From assembly GCA_017419465.1 (NCBI GenBank), contig JAFOLE010000241.1, positions 1-8,515 on the forward strand: 8,515 nucleotides of DNA, given 5' to 3'. The notes beneath the pieces were generated by a model that saw only the letters and a program-made list of their open reading frames with translations, was not told the DNA's origin and made no database searches. A program made the translations under genes and the position numbers. Position 1 is the stretch's first letter; each line of letters begins with the position of its first letter. The stretch is from Solobacterium sp. Lineage in GTDB: Bacteria > Bacillota_I > Bacilli_A > Erysipelotrichales > Erysipelotrichaceae. Of this stretch, positions 1 to 7,308 are shown piece by piece.

Positions 1-123
1 GAAGTGGCAGAGGAAGACCTTGCGGAAAAGATAGAACTACTCAACAACAGACCGAGAAAGTGCCTGGGATATCAGACACCATCCGAAGTATTTAATGCCA
101 CTCACAAAGATTGTTGCGCTTAA
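1..123 (+). CDS. IS30-family transposase, C-terminal end (partial, cut by window edge)
   Basis: Frame 1 is open from the first base to TAA at 121-123 and encodes the last 40 residues of a protein. The stretch NNRPRKCLGYQTPSEVF (residues 15-31 of the fragment) is the conserved C-terminal signature of IS30-family DDE transposases, just after the catalytic glutamate region. These enzymes cut and rejoin the ends of their own element. The catalytic D, D and E residues and the N-terminal helix-turn-helix lie outside the window, so I cannot tell whether the gene is intact. Codon use (CTA, AGA, AAT, ATA) is more AT-rich than in the neighbouring glg genes, which fits a mobile gene. It converges on the glg unit. 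Confidence 0.85.
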   Translation, partial: EVAEEDLAEKIELLNNRPRKCLGYQTPSEVFNATHKDCCA

Positions 124-141
124 ATTGACAAATTATCTATA
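1..141 (+). mobile_element. Right end of an IS30-family insertion sequence (left part outside window)
   Basis: The transposase stop at 121-123 is followed within a few bases by what should be the right terminal inverted repeat, roughly 113-140, starting around TGTTGCGCTTAAATTGACAA. In IS30-family elements the transposase typically ends inside or against the right inverted repeat, which is the basis for this boundary. The outer limit is uncertain by about 10 bases, because the left end and the target duplication are not visible. The element stops next to the glgA terminator hairpin at 149-170. The match to the family is seen in the protein; the repeat boundary is inferred. Confidence 0.6.
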
Positions 142-142
142 C

Positions 143-170
143 AAAAAACCGGATCGTGTTTCAGATCCGG
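143..170 (-). terminator. Rho-independent terminator of the glgCDA unit
   Basis: On the minus strand, CCGGATC (170-164) pairs perfectly with GATCCGG (155-149) across an 8-base loop and is followed at once by six T residues (148-143). This is a textbook intrinsic terminator, placed 25 bases after the glgA stop codon. There is no T-run on the plus strand after 170, so it probably does not stop transcription coming from the transposase side. Confidence 0.88.
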
Positions 171-195
171 ATTCTGATGAAACGGTGTGTACGAA

Positions 196-1650
196 TTACT
201 CGTCAGGCCAGTTGCAGAGCTGATAGTACAGCTGCTCATAAATGCCTGCGCTCTGTTCCCACGAAACGTCCGTGTTCATTGCGCTCTTTATGAGGCCCTT
301 CCAGCCCGGCTTGTTGTCGTAGTACTGCTCTACCGCCCAGCGGAGCGTATAGACCATGTCATCTGCGTTGGCAGCCCAGAAGCTGAAGCCGTTGCCTTCG
401 CCGGTGTACTGGTTGTACGGGTGAACAGTATCCTTGAGACCGCCGGTTTCACGGACGAGCGGGAGTGTGCCGTAATGCATGGCAATCAGCTGTCCGATTC
501 CGCACGGTTCATACAGGGACGGCATCAGGAAGAGGTCGCAGCCCGCATAGATGCGGTGTGCGAGTTCTTCGTTGTAGCCGCAGTAGTAAACGCCCTTGCC
601 CTTGTACTCGCTCTCCATCCACTTGAATGCGTTCTCCGCATTTGCTTCACCGGTGCCGAGTACAACGAACTGGATATCCATGCCCATGATTTCCTGGAGA
701 CGGTCGGTGATCAGGTAGATACCCTTCTGGTTGGTCAGCCGGGATACGATACCGATCATGCAGACATCATTGGTTTCCTTGAGTCCGAGTTCTTTCTGAA
801 GTGCAAGCTTGTTTGCCTTCTTGCCGCTGACATAGCTGCGAACATCATAGTTCTTTGCGAGCAGCTTGTCGGTCTTCGGGTTCCACTCCTTGGTATCAAT
901 TCCGTTTACGATACCCCAGAGGTCGTCTCTGCGGTAACGGAGAATGGAATCCATCTTCTCACCGTAGGTCTGGGTGAGAATTTCGCTGGAATAAGTCGGC
1001 GATACGGTTGTGATCTTGTCCGCATATACCAGACCTGCCTTCATGAAGGAGATGCCGGTATCGAACTTGATGGAACCGTTGTCGAAATAGTAGTAGTCAA
1101 GACCGAGGCAGGACGGCATCATATCTACACCGAAGTTGCCCTGGAATGCCAGGTTGTGAATGGTGTAAACGTGCTTGATTGCCTGATACCGGTAGTCATC
1201 CGCATAGCATGCATGGCACAGCAGCGGAATCATACCGGTCTGCCAGTCATTCGAGTGAATGATGTTCGGCCACCAGTCGATGAAGTAGATCATGTCGAGA
1301 ACTGCACGCTGGAAGAATGCGAACCGTTCGCCGTCATCTTCATAGCCGTACAGGCCGTCACGCTCGAAATAGTGCTGGTGCTCGATGAAGTAGTAAACGA
1401 CACCGTCAACCGTTGCGGTATAATACGTCGCCGGCTGATCGATCCATCCGGAATGGACCTGAATCGTTCCGATCCGCTCCAGCTGGTCGTAATACTTCTC
1501 GATGACCTTCTTATACAGCGGGATGACAACACGTGCATCGTGACCGCGCTTTACCAGCGCATTCGGGAGACTTGCCATAACGTCCGCAAGTCCGCCGGTC
1601 TTGATGAACGGAAGCGCCTCACCGCCTACAAACAGAATAGATCTTCCCAT
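196..1650 (-). CDS. glgA: Glycogen synthase (ADP-glucose type, GT5 family)
   Basis: This 484-residue cytoplasmic enzyme transfers glucose from ADP-glucose to the non-reducing end of an alpha-1,4-glucan. The length is normal for bacterial GlgA. The N-terminal GT5 domain carries the ADP-glucose-binding motif KTGGLADV (17-24) and HSNDWQTGM (132-140). The C-terminal GT-B domain has GIVSRLTNQKG (300-310, with the R and K that contact phosphate), EPCGIGQL with the catalytic-site glutamate at 381, and ETGGLKDTV (401-409). The ATG is preceded by GGGAGG (1662-1657) with 6-base spacing. The gene lies 13 bases after glgD, is last in glgC-glgD-glgA, and ends 25 bases before a strong terminator. It uses almost no TTA, CTA or TCA codons, which leaves a long open frame on the opposite strand. 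No key residue appears missing. Identification rests on family motifs and context. Confidence 0.97.
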   Translation of the reverse strand: MGRSILFVGGEALPFIKTGGLADVMASLPNALVKRGHDARVVIPLYKKVIEKYYDQLERIGTIQVHSGWIDQPATYYTATVDGVVYYFIEHQHYFERDGLYGYEDDGERFAFFQRAVLDMIYFIDWWPNIIHSNDWQTGMIPLLCHACYADDYRYQAIKHVYTIHNLAFQGNFGVDMMPSCLGLDYYYFDNGSIKFDTGISFMKAGLVYADKITTVSPTYSSEILTQTYGEKMDSILRYRRDDLWGIVNGIDTKEWNPKTDKLLAKNYDVRSYVSGKKANKLALQKELGLKETNDVCMIGIVSRLTNQKGIYLITDRLQEIMGMDIQFVVLGTGEANAENAFKWMESEYKGKGVYYCGYNEELAHRIYAGCDLFLMPSLYEPCGIGQLIAMHYGTLPLVRETGGLKDTVHPYNQYTGEGNGFSFWAANADDMVYTLRWAVEQYYDNKPGWKGLIKSAMNTDVSWEQSAGIYEQLYYQLCNWPDE

Positions 1651-1663
1651 AGAATTCCTCCCG

Positions 1664-2776
1664 TCAGATACGGTCTCTGCGGGCTACATATACCGGCTCC
1701 GCATCGGTTCCTTCCAGTTTCTTGATATGGTGAACGATCGCATACTTGTCGACGACAACGTGATCAAGCTTTGCGTTCTCACCGATGTAAGCGCCCGGAA
1801 GCAGGATGCAGTTCTTGACGACTGCGCCCTTGCGAATGGTAACACCACGGCTGACGATGGAGTGTTCCACCGTACCGTCAATGGTTGCGCCGTTAGCGAC
1901 AACACAGCTCGAGACCTTGGATCCTTCTGCGAATGTGGTCGGGCAGCTGTCGTTGGTCTGTGTGTATACCGGCCAGCCGGACTTGAACAGCTGAAGCGCT
2001 GTATTGTGGTCAATAAGATCCATGGAAACACGGAAGTACTCAGGCAGAGAGTTCAGGCATGCGACATAGCCCTTGACCTGATAACCCTTGATGTTCAGTT
2101 CATCAACGGAGTCTGCCAGAACATCCTTGAACCAGTACAGGGAGGAGGTGTCAGCCGCCTTCTTGACGAGTTCAATGAACAGCTTCTTTGTCATGACATA
2201 CGCTTCCAGGGAAACGGTCTGACTCTTCAGCTTGCCGCGGTTCTTTTCAAGACCCTTGACGGTCTTGAACTTGTCGAGCTTCACAACATCGCAGCCAAGG
2301 AAGGAAGTCTTGGCATCCTTTGCGTTGTAGTAGCACATGGTGACATCCGCTTTGGACTCGATGTGCTGTGCAAGAACATCATTGAAGTCGATCGTGTATA
2401 CGAAGTAGCTCGGTGCTACAACGACATACGGATTCGGATCTTCTTCGATGTACTGCATGTTGAGCATGTAGTTTGCGATATCGTGGTTGTAAACATCGGA
2501 AGAGAAGCTCTTCTCACCATAGAGGAGACGCAGTTTTCCGCGCTTGGAGTTGATGTTGTAGTGTTTGCCGTCACCGAGATGCTCGATCAGGTTGCGCGGT
2601 TTTTCCTTGCAGTAGACCTGAACATTGCTGATGCCGGAGTTTGTCATGTTGCTTAAGATGAAGTCAATAATGCGGTAGCGGCCCATGAATGCAATTGCCG
2701 GTACCGGGCGATGATCGCAGAGGCCCTCGATATTCGCCGTATTGTCTTCAAAACTGATAATTCCTAATGCACGCAT
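1664..2776 (-). CDS. glgD: GlgD, glucose-1-phosphate adenylyltransferase regulatory-type subunit
   Basis: This is the 370-residue paralogue of GlgC found in Bacillota, which associates with GlgC and modulates ADP-glucose synthesis. The N-terminal nucleotidyltransferase-like domain keeps GRYRIIDFILSNMTNSGI (32-49). It lacks the GGRGxRL nucleotide loop, having MRALGIISFEDN in its place, and has APSYFVYTIDF (121-131) where GlgC has the metal-binding SGDH. It should therefore be catalytically weak or inactive. A left-handed beta-helix with hexapeptide repeats fills about 284-345. I chose the ATG at 2776: it gives the family N-terminus and sits 8 bases after AGGAGG (2790-2785), which overlaps the glgC stop. 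The frame stays open upstream to 2938, but that extension would lie inside glgC and resembles nothing. The 13-base gaps to both neighbours imply one mRNA. Confidence 0.95.
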   Translation of the reverse strand: MRALGIISFEDNTANIEGLCDHRPVPAIAFMGRYRIIDFILSNMTNSGISNVQVYCKEKPRNLIEHLGDGKHYNINSKRGKLRLLYGEKSFSSDVYNHDIANYMLNMQYIEEDPNPYVVVAPSYFVYTIDFNDVLAQHIESKADVTMCYYNAKDAKTSFLGCDVVKLDKFKTVKGLEKNRGKLKSQTVSLEAYVMTKKLFIELVKKAADTSSLYWFKDVLADSVDELNIKGYQVKGYVACLNSLPEYFRVSMDLIDHNTALQLFKSGWPVYTQTNDSCPTTFAEGSKVSSCVVANGATIDGTVEHSIVSRGVTIRKGAVVKNCILLPGAYIGENAKLDHVVVDKYAIVHHIKKLEGTDAEPVYVARRDRI

Positions 2777-2789
2777 ATCTGTCTCCTCC

Positions 2790-3923
2790 TCACTCACTTT
2801 CCTGGCCCGCAACAAGTTTGATTTCCTTGCTGTTCTTGGAGCCGAATGTTGCGCCGGCAGGGACTTCGATGTCGTCTGCGACGATGCAGCGTGTAACAGT
2901 AGCGCCTTCACGGATAACCGCACCCGGCTGAATGACACTGTCGATGACCTTTGCGCCCTTCTCGATTACAACGTTTGTTCCGATTACGGAGTTGATCGCT
3001 GTACCGTCAATAACGCTTCCCTGTGTCACATAGCAGTGCTCAACTTTTGCATCTGCGCCGATGAACTGCGGAAGTGCGTTGACATCTTCGGTATAGATCT
3101 TCCAGGTCGCATCACCAAGATCGAGTTCTGCCTTGTCCTGCAGGAGATCCATGTTTGCTTCCCAGAGGGAATCAACAGTTCCGACATCCTTCCAGTAACC
3201 GCGGAAACGATAAGCGGTAAGACGCTTCTTATCCTTCAGGTAAGTCGGGATAATGTCGTTACCGAAGTCGTGATGGCTGTCCGGATTCTTTGCATCCGCT
3301 ACGAGATACTTACGGAGTGTCTTGTAGGTGAAGATGTAAATACCCATCGAAGCGAGGTTGCTCTTCGGATGAGCCGGTTTCTCTTCGAATTCAATGATCA
3401 TGTCATCCTTATTGGTGTTCATGATTCCGAAACGGGTAGCTTCCTTGAGGGAAACTTCACGTACTGCGATGGTCGCATCCGCGTTCCGTTCCTTGTGATA
3501 CTTCAGCATCTTGTCGTAATTCATCTTGTAGATGTGGTCGCCGGACAGAACAAGGATGTATTCCGGATCAATGTTATCCAGGAAATCGATGTTCGCTGTG
3601 ATCGCATCTGCTGTACCGCGATATACTTCGAGATTTGCGGTATCGCGCTCACGCGGTGTCAGAACATAGACACCTCCGTCATTCGTATCCAGACCCCAGT
3701 AATGATCCCGTGCAACATACGAGTTGAGTAACACGGATTCATACTGTGTCAGCACGCCTACGGTCTGAATGTTTGAATTGGCGCAATTGCTGAGTGGAAA
3801 GTCAATAATCCGGTATTTTCCGCCGAAGTGGACTGCCGGTTTTGCGACTTTCTTGGTCAGATCATACAGGCGGGAACCTCTTCCGCCCGCAAGAATCATG
3901 GCCACCATACTGTTCGCTCTCAT
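2790..3923 (-). CDS. glgC: Glucose-1-phosphate adenylyltransferase, catalytic subunit
   Basis: This 377-residue enzyme makes ADP-glucose and pyrophosphate from ATP and glucose-1-phosphate, the committed step of bacterial glycogen synthesis. Features in order are AGGRGSRL (12-19, nucleotide and pyrophosphate loop), KPAVHFGGKYRIIDFPLSN (28-46), SGDH (127-130, metal-binding Asp129), FEEKP (179-183, with the glucose-1-phosphate lysine at 182), YWKDVGT (243-249) and a C-terminal left-handed beta-helix at about 284-365. All expected catalytic residues are present, in contrast to the adjacent glgD product. It is first in the glgC-glgD-glgA unit. The ATG at 3923 has AGGAGG (3941-3936) at a rather long 12-base spacing. 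A second ATG five codons inside would be further still, and no other canonical start lies between the Shine-Dalgarno sequence and 3923. Confidence 0.97.
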   Translation of the reverse strand: MRANSMVAMILAGGRGSRLYDLTKKVAKPAVHFGGKYRIIDFPLSNCANSNIQTVGVLTQYESVLLNSYVARDHYWGLDTNDGGVYVLTPRERDTANLEVYRGTADAITANIDFLDNIDPEYILVLSGDHIYKMNYDKMLKYHKERNADATIAVREVSLKEATRFGIMNTNKDDMIIEFEEKPAHPKSNLASMGIYIFTYKTLRKYLVADAKNPDSHHDFGNDIIPTYLKDKKRLTAYRFRGYWKDVGTVDSLWEANMDLLQDKAELDLGDATWKIYTEDVNALPQFIGADAKVEHCYVTQGSVIDGTAINSVIGTNVVIEKGAKVIDSVIQPGAVIREGATVTRCIVADDIEVPAGATFGSKNSKEIKLVAGQESE

Positions 3924-3971
3924 GATTATATTTAGCCTCCTGAACTATATGAATATGATGATACCGCTTTC

Positions 3972-3977
3972 ATTATA
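3972..3977 (-). promoter_or_regulatory. Probable -10 element of the glgCDA promoter
   Basis: On the minus strand a perfect TATAAT occupies 3977-3972, 48 bases upstream of the glgC start, in an AT-rich part of the 132-base gap between folC and glgC. At the optimal 17-base spacing I do not see a good TTGACA -35 element, and the sequence there is A-rich (AAAACA). The promoter may therefore be weak, activator-dependent or recognised by another sigma factor. Assignment rests on the -10 match and position only. Confidence 0.5.
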
Positions 3978-4013
3978 AACGAAATTTACGGTCTTGTTTT
4001 CCCGATTTTCATC

Positions 4014-4054
4014 GCATGTCAGAAACCGTATTACACATGCAGAATGATGTACGG
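4014..4054 (-). repeat. Overlapping inverted repeats between folC and glgC (weak terminator or operator candidate)
   Basis: Two small inverted repeats overlap just after the folC stop. CCGTA (4026-4030) and TACGG (4050-4054) enclose a further CAT/ATG pairing (4036-4038 with 4047-4049), leaving a 5-base bulge. On the minus strand this hairpin is followed by TTTCTG, a poor T-tract. Separately, GCATGT (4014-4019) and ACATGC (4035-4040) form an alternative 6-base stem. They could be a weak folC terminator or a protein-binding site upstream of the glgC promoter, or chance. I cannot choose among these from sequence alone. Confidence 0.28.
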
Positions 4055-4055
4055 A

Positions 4056-5261
4056 TTATTTGTCGTTGTGAAGCCGTTTCCGCACTTCGCTGATGAAATA
4101 CAGCGAGCCGGTAATCAGGACAGTTCCTTCGCTTCCGGCGCGCCGGCATGCCTCATTGATTGCTTCGTTCCAGTCTTCGATGATATCTCCGCCAAGATGT
4201 TCTGCCGTATCCGCCCGCGCATTGCGGAACGCGGTCGTGATCACTTCATCGCAGAACGATTCCATCATGGAACGCATGGCGGGTCCCTGCTTGTCCTTCA
4301 ATGCACTGAATACACCGATCAGCGGACGGGCACAGTCTTTGGCAGCGCGCTTCAGCGCAGCCATCCCTTCCGGATTATGCGCACCGTCAAGAATGATGCG
4401 CGGATGTTCGGAAACCGTCTCAAACCGTCCCGGCCACGTGCTGGTGCGCACCGCGTCTTTCACCGCTTCCGATGTGATATCAATGCCAGCGGTCTTTGCG
4501 GCACTTAATGCAAGCATTGCGTCAAACTTGTAGTACGGCGCAGAGATCACCGTTTCATAGGTTTCCTCTCCGGCACGGAACCGGTATCCGTCTTCATTTT
4601 CAAACGGAAGATGGGCAATCAGCGGAGACCCGAGCGCTTCCGCCTGACGGCGGATCACATGCATCGCCTCTTCGGGAAGATCTCCTGTAATCACCGGACA
4701 GCCCGGCTTGATGATGCCGGCCTTTTCTCCGGCAATCTCACCCAGGGTATTTCCAAGGAATTCCATATGGTCATATCCAATGGAAGTAATGATTGAACAT
4801 ACCGGCGATGTGATGACATTGGTCGTATCGTAGCGGCCGCCCATGCAGACTTCAATGACCGCAGTATCCACCTGCTGTTCATGGAACCAGAGGAAACAGA
4901 ACAGCGTGCTGATGCCGACCATTCCGAGTTTGTATTTCTCAATGATCTCCGCATAGCGGTTGGCATAGGAAAGGAAGACGTCTTCCGGAATCCATTCGTC
5001 ATTGATGCGGATCCGGTCACGGATCGATTCCAGCTGCGGGGAGGTATACAGTCCCACCTTCGCATACTTCGTCTTCAGGATGTGATACAGAAACCGGCAG
5101 GTACTCCCCTTGCCGTTGGTGCCTGCCACATGAAAACACAAAAGACCGTTCTGCGGGTCACCGGCTTCATGCAGTGCCGCTGCGAACGGTTCATAGTAAA
5201 CAAGCATGGATTTGCGGGAGAGCGCCCAGCGCTCTGCCTCTTCATAACTCTGAAATCTCAT
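4056..5261 (-). CDS. folC: Folylpolyglutamate synthase (FolC, Mur ligase superfamily)
   Basis: This 401-residue cytoplasmic ATP-dependent ligase adds glutamate to reduced folates; in some bacteria it also makes dihydrofolate from dihydropteroate, and which applies here is not visible. The P-loop is GTNGKGS (47-53). YTSPQL (72-77) sits at the usual YTSPHL position, with Q for H, a position known to vary. EVCMGGRYDTTN (137-148) is the conserved metal and ATP segment, and ILDGAHNPEG (290-299) opens the C-terminal domain. I chose the ATG at 5261 because the family N-terminus begins there and it overlaps the ung stop as ATGA. The frame continues upstream to 5447, but only as an out-of-frame reading of ung. 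There is no clear Shine-Dalgarno sequence before this ATG, so translation probably depends on coupling to ung. The protein is slightly shorter than the usual 420-430 residues, with no obvious missing motif. Confidence 0.93.
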   Translation of the reverse strand: MRFQSYEEAERWALSRKSMLVYYEPFAAALHEAGDPQNGLLCFHVAGTNGKGSTCRFLYHILKTKYAKVGLYTSPQLESIRDRIRINDEWIPEDVFLSYANRYAEIIEKYKLGMVGISTLFCFLWFHEQQVDTAVIEVCMGGRYDTTNVITSPVCSIITSIGYDHMEFLGNTLGEIAGEKAGIIKPGCPVITGDLPEEAMHVIRRQAEALGSPLIAHLPFENEDGYRFRAGEETYETVISAPYYKFDAMLALSAAKTAGIDITSEAVKDAVRTSTWPGRFETVSEHPRIILDGAHNPEGMAALKRAAKDCARPLIGVFSALKDKQGPAMRSMMESFCDEVITTAFRNARADTAEHLGGDIIEDWNEAINEACRRAGSEGTVLITGSLYFISEVRKRLHNDK

Positions 5262-5926
5262 AGATCTTCTATCTGCCAGTTGATTTCCGGCTGTCCATGC
5301 GCTTTGAGGAATGCGTTTGCCTGCGAAAAATGCCGGCAGCCGAAAAATCCGCGGTACGCACTCAGCGGGGAAGGATGCGCTGCCTGCAGGACCAGATGCT
5401 TTGACGCATTGATCATCGGCACCTTGTTGCGGGCATTGCGTCCCCATAACAGGAACACGACCGGTTCATCCTTTGCGTTGATGCGCTCAATCACATGATC
5501 GGTAAACGTCTCCCAGCCTCTTCCCTGATGGGAGTTGGCCCGGCCGCGCTCTACGGTCATAACGGTGTTGAGCAGGAATACCCCCTGTTTTGCCCATGGC
5601 ATCAGGTAGCCGTTATTGGGCATCCGGCAGCCGCAGTCCGTTTCCAGTTCCTTGTAGATGTTGATCAGGCTCGGCGGAATCTCGATGCCGGGATTTACGG
5701 AAAAGCACATGCCGTGGGCCTGATGCGGTTCATGATAGGGATCCTGTCCGAGGATCACAACCCGGATGTCCGGAAGATCGCACACTTCAAATGCACTGAA
5801 TACCTGGGTGCGCGGCGGATAGATTTCACGCGTCGCATACTGTTCCTTCAGAAATGCGGAAAGCTGTCTGAAATACGGCTGTTCCCATTCTGCCTTGAGC
5901 CAGGGATACCATTCGTTATGATTCAT
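5258..5926 (-). CDS. ung: Uracil-DNA glycosylase, family 1
   Basis: This 222-residue enzyme removes uracil from DNA and starts base-excision repair. The length is typical of family 1. It contains VVILGQDPYH (56-65) with catalytic Asp62, GVFLLNT (115-121) with the uracil-contacting Asn120, and HPSPLSAYRGFFG (184-196) with catalytic His184 and the DNA-intercalating loop. All residues needed for activity are present. The ATG at 5926 overlaps the upstream lipoprotein stop as ATGA and has its own strong GGGAGG site 6 bases upstream. The stop overlaps the folC start in the same way. It is the third of four overlapping genes. Confidence 0.97.
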   Translation of the reverse strand: MNHNEWYPWLKAEWEQPYFRQLSAFLKEQYATREIYPPRTQVFSAFEVCDLPDIRVVILGQDPYHEPHQAHGMCFSVNPGIEIPPSLINIYKELETDCGCRMPNNGYLMPWAKQGVFLLNTVMTVERGRANSHQGRGWETFTDHVIERINAKDEPVVFLLWGRNARNKVPMINASKHLVLQAAHPSPLSAYRGFFGCRHFSQANAFLKAHGQPEINWQIEDL

Positions 5927-7308
5927 GAGCGCCTCCCGTTCGAAGAAGAAGGACTCGGTGAAGGGGTCGGTGTGGCAGCCGGCTTTTTCTTATTGATATC
6001 GACGCCGTTCTGCCAGTCCGCAATATCTTCCGCAAGCAGTTCTTCAAATATTCCGTCTTTCTTCCGCAGATCATGTCCGATCCCGGTATACAGTTTCATC
6101 GTGACATTGGAGCCCTTCTGGCTCTTCCAGTTTTCATAGTCTTCCGCAGCGCTGACAATACTGTCATCTTTTCCCTGCTGGATCAGAATCGGAATTGCGA
6201 CATAGCGTGTATATTTCAGCGCTCCCATCGCATCCCAGTCTTTCCAGTAGGACATCGGATAACCGCCGATCACTGCGGTATCCTGCGCATCTTCGTCTTC
6301 CAGTGCCTCTGCGGCTTCTTCTGCCGTGCTTTCTTCCAGCCAGGCTGCCCGCTGGAACAGCTGTGCACCGTCATTGGTAAACGGCGAATTGATCAGCACG
6401 AGACCGCCGGTAATTTCAAAATGATGATAGACATAGGAATATCCCATGGTTCCGGCAGCGCCGTGTCCGACATAGATGATCCTGCGCGCATTGACCGGAT
6501 AGGTTTCCAGGCTGTGAAAGATCGAAGCCATATCCTCACTCAGCATCATTTCAAGATCATAGCCGAACATCTCCGCCAGCAAAGGATCTTCATAGCTGCG
6601 GGTATTGAACCGTACGCTTGCGATTCCGTTTTCCGCCAGGGCATGCGCAAGATCACGCCGCAGATCCGTATTGGATCCGGATTCATTCATCGCATCATCC
6701 AGTTCTTCACCGACAAGCACCGCAACCGGAGGAAGTTCCGGTTCCTCGTCCTTGTCATCTTCCTCGTCTTCTTCCGGAACAGGAAGCGTCAGAATTCCGG
6801 TGATCTTCGGTTCATTTCCTGCATAGATCCATTCTTCGGTCCAGCGCTCTGATGATTCCGGCTCGCTGAACGAAGGACGCATAAAGGAATGCATCTCTTC
6901 GATCTTCAGATCTTCGTTCATGCGGATCACCGCTTCCCGCACACCGGCTGATCCGCTCAGAAATACGACTGCGCCGATGTTGCCGTCACGGAATACCGGG
7001 GCTGCGCCGGCCGGGGACCAGGGGCCCTCTCCGTCCGCAAGCCATTCGGCTTTGATCGTATCCGCAGATGTCTGCGCAGCGAAAAGAGCAGCGAGGTCAT
7101 CCCATCGCTCCTCTGCCAGTGCAAGCTCAATTTCTTCCGCCTTCTTCACAACCTTCCCATAGGTAACATCGGGCAAGGTATAGCTTTGTTCCTGTACGGC
7201 GGGTGATTCCTGACGGACAGGAACACTTCCGGCATCCGCAGAAGCACTGCCGGATGCACAGCCGCATAACAGAACTGCACACAGAAGGCTGATTACTGTC
7301 TTACGCAA
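5923..7308 (-). CDS. Lipoprotein with degenerate alpha/beta-hydrolase domain (probable pseudohydrolase)
   Basis: This is a 461-residue exported protein. Residues 1-17 form a lipoprotein signal: K3, a hydrophobic stretch, then LCGC with the lipidated Cys17. A Ser/Ala-rich tether follows. Residues about 51-145 resemble the DUF3887-type helical domain often found before such hydrolases. An acidic linker (178-191) leads to an alpha/beta-hydrolase domain (about 194-435), and a Pro/Ser/Thr-rich tail ends the protein. The nucleophile elbow, normally GHSxGG, reads GHGAAG at 281-286, so glycine replaces the serine. The usual VHG oxyanion strand reads VLVGEEL (197-203). The later Asp (381/382, in QGKDD) and His412 (GIGHD) are present. 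The fold is supported by the order of these motifs and by SVRFNTRS, but activity is doubtful. The start is TTG, the only usable start in this frame, overlapping the upstream gene by 8 bases. Binding or scaffolding at the membrane is my inference. Confidence 0.8.
   Translation of the reverse strand: MRKTVISLLCAVLLCGCASGSASADAGSVPVRQESPAVQEQSYTLPDVTYGKVVKKAEEIELALAEERWDDLAALFAAQTSADTIKAEWLADGEGPWSPAGAAPVFRDGNIGAVVFLSGSAGVREAVIRMNEDLKIEEMHSFMRPSFSEPESSERWTEEWIYAGNEPKITGILTLPVPEEDEEDDKDEEPELPPVAVLVGEELDDAMNESGSNTDLRRDLAHALAENGIASVRFNTRSYEDPLLAEMFGYDLEMMLSEDMASIFHSLETYPVNARRIIYVGHGAAGTMGYSYVYHHFEITGGLVLINSPFTNDGAQLFQRAAWLEESTAEEAAEALEDEDAQDTAVIGGYPMSYWKDWDAMGALKYTRYVAIPILIQQGKDDSIVSAAEDYENWKSQKGSNVTMKLYTGIGHDLRKKDGIFEELLAEDIADWQNGVDINKKKPAATPTPSPSPSSSNGRRS

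Noticed and set aside
187..1725. A 512-codon open frame on the plus strand, opposite glgA
   Set aside because: It is in exact codon register with glgA, and it is open because glgA avoids TTA, CTA and TCA codons. It begins beyond the glgA stop and runs into glgD without any domain, Shine-Dalgarno sequence or recognisable product. The same explanation covers the long plus-strand frames opposite glgD (1601-2656) and glgC (2742-3731).
2777..2938. A 54-residue N-terminal extension of GlgD
   Set aside because: It lies inside the glgC coding sequence in another frame, has no family similarity, and the ATG at 2776 has a well-placed AGGAGG and the correct family N-terminus.
5262..5447. A 62-residue N-terminal extension of FolC
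   Set aside because: It is an out-of-frame reading of ung. The family N-terminus begins at the ATG that overlaps the ung stop.
6721..6780. A possible repeat or slippage tract in the acidic linker of the lipoprotein
   Set aside because: The Glu/Asp run is encoded by mixed codons without a regular repeat unit, so it looks like a low-complexity linker rather than a phase-variable tract.
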